Positions 10,201 through 22,200 of a stretch of 64,000 nt of DNA are shown in pieces. The stretch is from Parelaphostrongylus tenuis (Eukaryota > Nematoda > Chromadorea > Rhabditida > Metastrongylidae). Position 1 is the first letter of the stretch. Each line of letters opens with the position of its first letter. A model generated the notes under the pieces. The model was not told the origin of the DNA and ran no database searches. It saw only the letters and a program-made list of their open reading frames with translations. The translations under genes were made by a program, and so were the position numbers. The stretch lies in assembly GCA_019055375.1 (NCBI GenBank), contig JAHQIW010006958.1, forward strand, positions 49,373-113,372, in the 5' to 3' direction.

Positions 10201-13200
10201 TCAGCGGGGAGTTGAACCCACGTTATGCCCACACCGAGGGCGTGAGCTACCACTACGCCACTGAAACCACCGCTTTGCTATGATTGTTTCTTCTATGTCA
10301 GGATGTTTGTTTTGTATTTTCTCGATCCTGAGGTCGAAAATTATCTTAGTGTGTTTAGCCTAATCCAGCGTATGTTGGTACGCGATCCATCTAAAAGAGC
10401 AGTTCTTGCCGAGATTGTGTCGAATGCTTGGGTGATGGCCGGAGATAGAGGTCATGCTGCGGTTGGTAAATATTTTCCTAAATAACTTAGGCTCTTTATA
10501 ATGTTTTATTGTTTATTTATACCACAGAGCGCATCTGACACAGCGACTAGAGGTTTTGAGCGGCACAAACATGGTCGATGGTGCGATGGTTCGATCCTAC
10601 GCTCAAGGCCCGCCAGGCCTTCCAACCCTCCGGGGTTGGAGAAATGGTGCCAGACTTGTTTGGTAGGGTAGCACCACTGCTTGATACATTAGTAGGCCAG
10701 TAGTAATTGTAAAGGCCAAAATGCATAGCACATCCCTCAGTTATTGATCAGCGTCGAAGCATCCCTCAGTATTGATCAGCGCCGAAGCCGAGCTTTATTT
10801 TTGTCATGAATGAACTGTTTCAGGCATTACCTCTAATCGTCAAACATCATTTGTCTCATTCTGCGCACACAACTATCATAGAGCAAATGGTGAAAGGCGG
10901 TGTCGGATCGGAAGAGGCTATTCTGAGGTGCTGATTTATAGAATACAGTTGTGAAGTTTGCTATACTTCTCACTGTGTTCTTTTTTGAATTTGAACTGTT
11001 GCAAAGGTTCAAGTTTATCTTATTTAACCTTGGAAAAAATTATTTAACCACGACCGTGTAAGTATTCTCTTAATCTGGTAAAATATTTTAGGTCGTTTAT
11101 GAGGTTTGTTACGGCACTTCTAAAGTGTTATACACTATTTTGGCCTTCCAGCCTTATTAGTGGCACGGTACCTTTTCGTTCAATTAGTTCCTCGGGGATA
11201 TATCCCGTATGTGGAAGAATCGACGACGAACTTTTTACATCCGAAACTCGATGGAAGGACTGCCATGGCGTTCTTTCAGAGTGACTGATTGTCGATTGCA
11301 TGGCGTACGGTTGTTACCTGGGCATATGTAACAAAGCCTTTCAAACGACTGTGTTGAGACATCGCTCAAAGACAATGTAATCTGATGACAAACTCTCAAT
11401 GAACTCTGAAAGAACTCTGAAGTGCTTTCACCGTTCATCAAGTGTAAAAAGTTCGCCGTGGATTTTTCTACATAAGATATATCCGAGGAACTGACTGAAC
11501 GAAAAGATATCGTGCTGCTGATGAGACTGAAAGGCTGAAACACGGTTCTAGCACTTTATAAGTGCCGTAACAGGCCTCATGAAAGACTCAATTTATGTTA
11601 TCAAATCATAGTGTTTTTTAGCGAGGTCTCAAGATAGTTTACTAAAAACTTTTGTTCGATATTTTCACAATATCGTCAGAATATTATTAGGGGTCAGTCT
11701 ACTATGTTTATGGGGTAAAAGGAGATTCGGATTAGCGACTTTTTTATCTGACCTTTATTTGACTTTGTAATAGCAATTCATAGCATCAACATCTTGCATT
11801 CGGAGTCACTTATTTGATTTGTGATCCATCATATAACAGTTATGGTGATTTCTTAGTCAGTTTTTTTTTCGTTTTATCTTATTGCGCTATTACCTCGTAG
11901 TTCTTGTAGCTTTATCATTATACTCTCCCCAAATCTCTCGATCGAACCAGTTGGACAGTACGGAATGTTCTACACGTCTCTCCAGTAGAGTTATTTCTGA
12001 CGCAGCATATTTTCGTTATTCAATTTTACACAAGCCGTTATCACAATTTGCTGTACAAATCACAACATCTCTTGCATTCGGTTGATTCCTCGAGTGCATC
12101 TTCCGAAATGGTCTCTGATCATTTCACGTGTTTACTCGGCAGTTGCTTGCGGACTTTATCTCCTTCGTGAATGTCTCGTATTACTGGTTGAGGCGATTCT
12201 CCTTGCAATCTTGGAGGTTATTTAGTTAAGTAGTTTATTAGATTGGTTGCAAGAGAGTGTTGTGAGAGGGAATCGCAGTGGCGTCCTGACTTCACGTGGC
12301 TTTCTAATGCGTCGCATCACTAAGCGCTACGCTACCCTTCCTCTCATGTAACATACGATAACTCAAACTCCCAATCAATCAACTCCGTTTTGAGAATGAG
12401 GAGTTTTGTTCCAATAACATCCAATATACAGACCCTAACTCATTCAAATTCTCTGTTATTGCAGAAAGAGTAGCACTGGATATGTAAAATGAATTCTCTT
12501 GATCTACCTAAATGTTCGGAGCCCCTCTCTATCAGTTCTTTCGCAGTAGTCATCCCATTTTGTGCAAGAGGGAAATCTCTGGGCTAAGTGATTGTAGTCC
12601 ACTAAAACAACGTTCTGATTACATCTACTGCAAGCACTACGAGCATTGTCTCAATAACAACCGCATGCCATCGACCGGAATAGACCACAATCTTACGTTG
12701 TTTCACCGTTACCATCACTAGAGAAGGACCTACGTAAGAAAGGGAAGGGGGGGGGGTGGCTCTGATGAGGCGTGCGAAGCTGCTATACGTATGTAAGGCA
12801 GTAAGTACAAACTGCGAAGTGGCTTAAAAGCATTCTATACGACAAGCATTAGTGCAACGAAATAAGATTAAGCGGACTATGTGCATTTTCCCTTCAAGCA
12901 ATCCATGTGCTTGTCATTGAACTCCTTTCTCTCAGAAGTATAAATAGTGACAGATGTTCTGTATTACCTCCCAAGTGGTTCATTGCCTCATCGCGGCTGT
13001 AGGTGTTCCTAGGTGTAGGGCTGCGAAGTACAACCTCCGAGCATGGCTAAAGTTGAGAACGAGCCCGACATTTCCACTCAGAAAGCCCAGCAAAGTAGTA
13101 AATCGTACGAGGAATGATCGCCGTCATGATAGCTAGTAGTCGTAAGGTGGTAATATCCCTCCGATCCACCAAGGGGCGGCGACTGCAATGTGGTGACGAC

Positions 13201-16200
13201 CTAAGGAAGCCCTGGTTAGACTTCTTTCGAAACTCCAGAGAACAGAGCCGCTAAAACAGCAGTTTTTCTGTGTTGGGACTTGCATTATTTGTGAGGACAG
13301 GCCCTACAAACATCCAACTTCAATATCATAGACAACCACTTACAGAAGATAATTTACGTTATCTTTTAAATTGTTGTGTCTTAACCACTATGTGGGTTAG
13401 CTTCCAAGTATGCCTCTGCTTTCAAACATTGAACTCCTCGAAAATTTGGTGAAATTTGAAAAGACTTTGCTTTTTGTGGATGTAGTGGCCTGATCTATTT
13501 TTAAAGGAAAATTTGTAGCGAATGGGTGCGATGGTTCGTCTATTCATTTAGTTGTTAGTTTTACTTGCCCCGTCTTCACATTTAGGTGTGAGAACTCCAT
13601 TATTTCTAGCATTTGATCCGTCTAGTAGCATTCATTGCTTGTTTGAGAATTTCCTCTTCTTCGTGAGCGTCGTAGAATACTGACAAAGTAGATCTTGCTC
13701 TTTCGAAAATGACCAGACTAGGATCAATTAGGGCGTTCGTTTAATAAGTGTACAAATATGATTCCCCCGTCTTTTAAGGTTGAGATATTCATTCAATACA
13801 AAAAATTTCTATACTGAGTTTACTTGGATGTAATTTCCATTATTACCAATAACATTTTCTGGGTAAATTGCGTATGCTATCGAAGAAAAATCTGGTAAAA
13901 AAACCGGTAAAATTCTTTGGAAATTTGCTAACTTGTAATTCAAATTTGGTGTTTTTATGTGGTTGACGGTAGATTGTCGAGAGAGTAAGGCCGATAAGGT
14001 AAAACCTCCTAAAACCTCCCACCTCAGCTTTTTTTAATGACGTTTTCGATCGCTCTTGTAACATGAGATTGAGTGTTATCATGCAGCACGAATCGTGTCG
14101 TGTCTTGCCGCCATTCCGAACTTTTTATTTGCATTTCGTGGTTCAATTTGGTTAACTGTTGTTGATATAAAGCTGCATTAACCGTAGTAGAGGACCCCTA
14201 TCTGATTCCACAAGATGCACACCTATTCTTTCTGTGAATCGTCTCAGTTTTGCGGTCGATTTTTCTGGTTGTCCGAGATTGATCCATGATCGTCTGCGCT
14301 TTGGATTGTCAGAACGGCAAAATCACCTTTTACCTCCGCTCACTATGCGATGCAAAAAAAGTCTTCTTTATCGTTCGTTTTGAGTGTACACTCAAGACCA
14401 CGCTCAAATGTCAACTCTGAAATTTATAATTTGAACCAACATAAGTGGTCTTTTACAGGCAACTTATAGAACCCAATACCCGTGTTTTAGCCTTGAGAGT
14501 CTCGTCAGTTGGTCGGTACCGTTCGTCTTTAGCCAATCCTTTCGGTGCTCCCCATCCCTTACATAGAGTAGACGATGACGTGCAATTTGCACGTGTTCCT
14601 TTTCGTCAGCGACGGTTTTCTTCAAATCAAACATTAAAAGTTGAGCTTTCTGCAAAGGGCGTCTCATCTAGAAGGATAGCAGCACTAGATACATCGGGGC
14701 CACCACGAGTCGTTGTAAAGGCCGAGTATACATTCGATCAACTCAAACGATGGTTGATGGAGTCAAATGCATGGCGCATTCCTCAAAAATTGATCTACGT
14801 CAAGAACTTTGCCGTTTTCTATTCACTCTTATACGGGAAACGGAGAAGAAGCCTTGTATTGTGTTCTCAAATGTCACAAACATCCTATCAATTATTCTCA
14901 GTGAAATGTAGCATGGTATTCAGCTCTTCACTCACTAACTCAAGTAAATGACAATCTAAAAGTGCGTTTCATACAGTGGCAGAGTAGCGTCTCTTCAATA
15001 ATTGTGTCAACTTCTCATCTCCTTGTTAAGCATATGTCATTCAATCATTGACTATTGGTTTCGGATCGGTCACAATGATTTGATGTAAATTCAGAGTGAT
15101 GGGAGCAAAAAATTAGATCGAGATGCTATCCTTTGTGATCAATTCACTAGCCTCTGAGATAGAAAAAGGAAATTAGTTTCTCAAGTTTCTCTGTAACCGA
15201 ATTTCTCTGAATCCGGTCAAATCACCAAATCTTGCTCTAGGCGTGCCAGTGCTATCTCTATAATTTGTTACACAATTTTTTTTTTCATTACTTATCAGGT
15301 ATTCTTGACTAGTACATCAGAGAGGAAATACAACCGATATGGAAGCTATCTCATTCTGCTCTTTTTTCGAGTCGAAGTTCTTTGAAAGGTGGTCACAAAG
15401 ATTTCAATATCCGGTCAAGATAAAAAAGAGATAGTTCATATATTCAGAGCTCTGGAGAACGACGAATACAACTCGATGACGGCAACTTATTATCTTCTTG
15501 CTGAACGCGTTCTTGCGACCTATAGGGAAGAGCAAGCTAAAGAATTGATGAGTAAGAAAGGTAGTGCCGTGCCCGAAGAAGATCTCTTAGAAAGGTTGTT
15601 TTCCAGTCCTCTCAAAGATATTCCTTCTGATCACTTAGAATTACTTTCGCACTTTATAGTAATCAAACTCGCGCTCGAATTCAATTCGTACTGCCTTTCG
15701 GAACATTAAGAAGGGCTGCCCTACATCTGATGTAGTTAAAGCATGTTTTGTCTTCATCATAGAATGATCGCTGCTGTATTGAAAAGCATTTTGTGAGTGT
15801 AGAAAAGGTTTTTTTCTATTAGTTTAAGAAGACTTTTAGTGCTTCACGCACCTTTGGCATATCTCAACCGACTGGATCTCGGTGTCGTAGTAGATCGAAT
15901 TCATGGCGGGCTCGACCTTGTGCGATTCTCAAAGAGGAGAGCGAAGAAGAGCTGACATCATATTTGCGTTCAAGCCGTCAGAGTAGTCGGTCGGTCTTAT
16001 TTCTGTAGCAATTTTTTGTTTCCTATCTATTGTTTCATCATATGATCAAAGTGAAACTTACGGTTTTCTTGCACATTGGTTGCTTTGTCTTCTGAAAACC
16101 TTTTCATCCGTATTTACATAAGTTTCAGTTACACCCTACGGGTAGTTATGACGAAATTTATTTTGCAGAATAGAGGTTCTGGTATAGAACTCCTTTTTAC

Positions 16201-19200
16201 TCAAGCGCTTTATATGATGGTATGATGTTATGTTTATACCCATTGATGTAGAACGGTGTGCAAAACTTTTTGCGTTAGTTGGGACTCAAACTCACATTTT
16301 ACCCTATCTGGGAATACGTGTTCGAATTAGTGACAGATAGATGCGATAAAGAAAACAAAAGAAACACAATTTTTCTGGTTTAGTTAGAGAATTTTGGTTT
16401 CAGAAACTCTTCACCTTCAGTCTCCATGTTTACTAACACACGTGAGCGTGTTAGTCCGCAAGCTATTCACGACCTCTTGGAATTGTGCCGATTAGGTGAT
16501 TTTTGGACAAATTTCTCGTCAATTTACCGAGAACTGCGCGTTAACTCCGATTGCATAGGAGATCAACAAATATTATTTGAATGCATGTTATTTAAAAGTA
16601 AACTGTTTTTGGGGTTGCAGATTTTGCCTATGAAATAGAAATCAACAATTTCAAAAGCAGTTAACTGCTAAATGACCCGGCATTTTAAGCGACAATCTAT
16701 CTGCTAGTCGAATTCGGAAAAATTACAATGCTCTCTAGGTGGTCGTCGAGCTATGAGTCCGGAGAGTATACGAAGTAGTCAATCACCATCTCCTCCTAGT
16801 AGCAGTGGAAGAAGCTCTCCAGGCATGCTTGTTTTCATTTAAGCCTAGATAGTTAAGACAATTTGTTTCTCTTATCGTTTGATTTCGTAAAATGCTCAAT
16901 GGCTGTTCAAGTGTGAAGGTGTACTGATACAAAAACACTATCAAAAATCGCGGAAACAGTGGAATTTCAGCTGTATCATCAATCTCGTCTTTGTCTCGTC
17001 TGAAATTGTCGTCATCGTCGTTTTCGGGAGGTATGCGGAAGCTTTCCTCCTCTCCACATCTGTTGGGAATCTGTGAGGAAGGAGAGGATACAGAGTCGCT
17101 CACCACTCCTTTGCCAGTTTCTCGACAAGTGACTATTAGGGCAAACAGGTCGTTAGTTTTATATCCATTTCTCGAAAGTAATTATTTTTTCCCGATGTTG
17201 TGAACCCTCGAATGCAGATCGCGATTCTTGATTGGAAAAGTAGCCCTTTACGACGTAGGCTTCCTATTTTGCTAGAACTTTTGACTCTTGACATAACATC
17301 ACTGTTCATGTGTGTGCACGACAAGTATGTAATTGAATAATTCATCAGATCCGCATCTACTGGACTTGTACACATTCGTCATGGAACAGCTCAATCGACA
17401 AAAATGATGGGCCCGCACTCACAACCAACGTATAGGTATGTGAAATGCTTTTGCTTGGTGTAGTTGATATCTGTTCCTTTTTTTTTTTTGGAGTGCAAGA
17501 GGAAGGTGGCCGACTGGTTGTTATCATGAAGCAGTGTGCTTGTTCGACCTCCTCAACACTCTCTTACTATCTCCTGGTAACGTCCTAACCTGGGCTATCC
17601 TCAGGATTGCAAGGAGATTTGTTAGACCTGTATTCTATGACATTCGTGAAGAAAACGAAATCCTCAAGCAGCAGTAGAAACAACACGCAAAATGTTCAAT
17701 GACTTTGGGGGCCATGAGTGCAAGGAAACGAATGGAATGTTAGAAGTAGTGGGATCTGCAGAATCAATGTGATAATAGGTCATCAGAATAAAAGATATTC
17801 TTTTAAACGGCGACAAATGAATTACCGACCCAGTTCGCTGGACAGGAAGTTTTAGTGAAAGTGTTAGTAATCATTTGAAAGCTTAAATCTTGGGGTAGCG
17901 CCGTAAGTGGCCGGTTTTATAATGAATTTTTTTCTTATAACACTTCTACAAAACGAAATCATTTGTGTTTCACAGACGCGTTTTTCTCACAAGATAAAGC
18001 TTTTTCCTTTGACTAGGGTAATCGCTCGATAGCATAGAATTTTAAGATTCCAACGTTGTGCTTATTTTCTGGACCTTTCTGTGCTGTGCCGCAGGGAAAT
18101 TAGGATTAAATTCACATACGCGAGCATGGTATCCTGGTTATTCTAAGGGTGGAGTGGTCGAGCGCCGAGCGGATAAGTATATTTTAATACAGTCGTCGAT
18201 CGATTGGCCCTTCAGCGGGTCATGTGGAATTGCGCTCCTTTTTTCAATTGGGGATGTTTTTCCTCTTCGAAGAAACTCCAGATTGACAATGTGACTCTGA
18301 TACTAGAAGATCTTCTATACACGTCCATGTGATTTTCGTGATTCCACCGAAGTATTAGTTGAATTGTGCGGACGATACTAAACATAATTCTTCATTCGAT
18401 CGCTTTTTTAGACTTTGCTCAAACATGAATAATCTGATAAGGATATAACATATTTTTGCCATTAAGTCTAAATGCTTTATAGGCGCCTGTTTCGTCCTAC
18501 TGGTCCTCATTTGTAGCACCGTCCCTCGAGTTGATGAGTCCCGGTAGAGCCAAACAAGCACCTGTATAGCACTTAGACCTAATGGCTCAAAACATGTTAT
18601 ATCCTTATCAGACTAAACATAATTCTAGTTTGAATGTACCACGCTAGCCAGAGATAACTTTTCGAATGATTAGTAACACTTTTGTGAATAGTTCTTGCCC
18701 AGCGAAAGGGGTCGAGTATTTATTTGTCGCTGTATAACAAAAAAGAACGAAATAAAATAATCTCAGTAAGCAGCTTTGTTTTTATTTGTTCCATCCACAA
18801 GACTGAATGAATTCAAAGAATTTGCGTAACTATGAAAACTTCTTAATTACACTTTTTATTGGGCGATCCACAATTGGACCTCACAAACAGTTTTTGTGGG
18901 TGATGTTGTCGTACTACAACGCGTTTCAAATTTCATCTATCTTTGTGTGGATTGATTGAGTTTTTAATCATTTTTGTAGCACTTTACAATTGATCCAAAA
19001 GAAAGGTCAGTGAGCAGTGCCGTTAGGACTTTAATCGGATTCATTAGTGGAGCGGATCCAACCTCTCGATAGTAAATCTGACAACGAGGTAATGAGGGAA
19101 GAGGTGTCACGTGGCCCTTACGCGATATCAGTGGCGATTTTCATGTACGTCACGCTGTAGAGTCATCACCTGCATCACCTGTTGTTCCATTCATCGTCGA

Positions 19201-22200
19201 ATGATTCGAGGAGGCGTGGCGTCGGGAGAACTTCTATTTTCCCTTATTACATGCGAGTGTTTCCAGTGAATCCTGTTTACTAGGAACTCGTTGAGCGTCA
19301 TATCACTCTTCTAGGCTTTTCGTGAAGAAATGGGACCTTTCCTTCGAGTGCTTTATTAAGACCACGCTCAAATTTCAATAGATCCTTTCAATAGATTCCA
19401 ATAGATTCAATAGGCTCAAATAATAATGAAAGGATCTATTGAAATTTGAGCGTGGTCTTAATAAAGCACTCGAAGGAAAGGTATAATATGATAAAATACC
19501 AGCCAGCTAGCAATCGAGTGCGAAAGCACTCTGTGTTAGGTGAATGTTTCACCTGACATAGAGTGTAAAGCGTAGGTCGTCGATAACTATATATAACGAG
19601 TGTGACGCTCCCGAGAGAACTGACTATGAAAAGATCGACAGACGACGGGTTCTGCCCGGCTGATGAGTCTGTAAGGACGAAACACGTGTCTCGGGCTGTA
19701 CAAGAGCCTTTACCAGACCACATGACATGTTGGCTCAAATAATAATAAAAGAAATGGGACCGTCAGAGCTCTCGTCCATCAGTTATTTTGTTGAAGCACA
19801 TCACGTGTCGGTCCATAATATATTCGTAGCCTAGCTTATAGGACGGCATCTGACTTCCCATCGTTGATGCAGGTCAGAACTTCGTATCCTTTTTCTTGTT
19901 TGTGAGATACGGAATACTCCTGTCAATTTTTTGATTGAGCATCCAATAACACTAAGTACTCTCTCATCCTGTTTAAGTAGCGACCAGAATTCTGGAGGGT
20001 AAGTTTAGGCAGGAAAACAGCTGAGTTGAAATTGCGAGTCTGCTATGAGATGTTCCTTGTTCTCTTCACTACATCCTCGATGCTTTTAAGCGCTTCTCAA
20101 ACAGCTCGCTTCATCCCACTCAGTTCTGGAGCTAAGTCGTTCATCATGTGGGTTTTGTGATCTAGATAGACTTAACTGGACCATTCGAATGTAGTCATTT
20201 CTTTGAGCCAGGTGTCATTCAAAACCATCCGTTCCTCATAAGCATCGTTGTCGCTAGATTCAGTCACAGCAATCTTTCCAAAGGTGTTCTCAAAGTCGGT
20301 CAATATTCGTTCCGCCTAGCTGTGGTGTAGTAAGCACCAATATCATCAGCGAAGCATTTTGACAGATAACTAGTGAAGAGCCGAGACAGGGTGTTGATGA
20401 GAAGTTGCGGTAGGTTTTTTAGGTGTTCTGATCTTATTATATCTGGATCAGGTGTTGTTCTGTCTTTCACTAACGAAATAGCGTGTCGGATTTGGGAAAG
20501 GATAATTGGTGGGACAATAACTTTCAATTTATATGACGATAAGAGGAATGGTCTCGAAGAAATATGAAAGTAATCGTTTTCGCTCCATTCCTACCTCATC
20601 AGCATAATCTAGGCAGAGCACTGTATTCTCACTTTTAGTGGTGATCATTTCTATTTGGACGCTACGGAGTACCAGAAAAATTCTTGCTCCATTCCTACCT
20701 CATAAGCATAATCTAGGAAGAGCACTATGAACATACTTTTGAACCGGTGATCATTTCAATAACTGCCTTTAGTAACTAACCTCTGTCATATGCTCGGATA
20801 TTTGTTGTGTATTATAATTGGGAATGACTTTGAAAACGAATCCATTATATTTTTAGTACTATAAAATCTCAGTTTTACTTGGTCTGACTAGAGAAGATCC
20901 TTTGTGTTGCAACTCTCTAGAGCTACGATCAACTGTGTCTTATCATTCTTTGTATTAGCCTGTATCATAAGTTTTGGCACTAGAGCATTTTAGTGGACAA
21001 CTTGCTGCCTATACTTGCTTGAAAATGGAGCTGTCTTGGGAATGAGTTCGCTTGTTATCCATACACGAAAGACGCGTAGGGGAGAATGCTGGTGAAGCGG
21101 CGCGCAATATTAATGGAGCTTTTTTTGAACGTCTCAGCGTAATTGATCCTCTCTCCAGTTTTGGACTTCGCGAACCGCTTTCTAACCGTCCTTTCTGCAA
21201 CCTTATCATCGTCCCAAGCTCCATTAACTTTGCATACCGCTTCACTAGCATTCGTTTATGAGTAGCAGCAAATTTATTCTCACGACAACTCTATCGTAAT
21301 GCAACTGTGAACAAGTTATATACCAAAATGTTTGCAAGAAAATACACAGTTGAACTATGCTAAAATCATGCAATCTTAAGTGCTTCTGGTTTATAAACTT
21401 GGTGTTTATTGCTCCAGTGTCAAAACTTATGGAACGATCTAATGTTATATTGTTTCAGTTCTGTTCGTATGATCCGTCCACGTCGTGCAGTAGTATCACC
21501 AGATGTTTGCAAACGCTACGATCAACATCAAAGGCCCAGTTTACGAAGTCGTTGTAGCACAAGGTTTAGGGTTTTCGGTTTAATGAACTTAATGAGATAA
21601 ATATTTATCTGTTTTAAGCTGTTCCTCGTCTGAAGCATCAGATGATGAGGAAGGGAAGCGGCTATCTCTACTTGGGTCGAAGTATTGTGGCAGAAAACCG
21701 GATAGTAGTAACGATGGTGACGATAGATTTGGTGGCCAAGGTAACTTTTGCAATTTATGCGTTCATTAGATTGAAAACAATTAGGACAAAAAGTTTGGAA
21801 TTGGTCAATCCTCAATGGATGATTGCACAAATCTTGACGATTCTGAAGCTAAAAGTGGTATGGTAAAAATTTCTCCAGAGCGCGTTGTAATAGCGGAAAG
21901 AAGATTACTTTTCACACCCAAAGTAGTTAGATTGTCGTTTGAAATTCATAAACGGTTCTTTATAATTACATGACGGCAATGGAACAAAAATTGAGCTTAG
22001 AAGAAAGCAGTCGGGTGCAGTTCACATTGAGTGGGAAGAGTGCTTGTCTGAGATCTCAGCTGGAAACAGACATCGCCTCTTAAACCTCATTCAGTTTTGA
22101 AAATTCTCATGGAAAGTTTTGAAAAATTTGCGCATTAGTGCCTCAGATTCTATACGAGAATCGTTACATTCACTGGAAATTTCTTTTCTCTGTACATTTG

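Noticed and set aside
12755..12790. CTGATGAGGCGTGCGAAGC as another hammerhead
   Set aside because: GAAG instead of GAAA, no room for stem II and no flanking family sequence.
14445..14951. 168-codon open frame on the + strand
   Set aside because: Covers a truncated SINE A and intronic DNA, with no homology recognised and no splice context.
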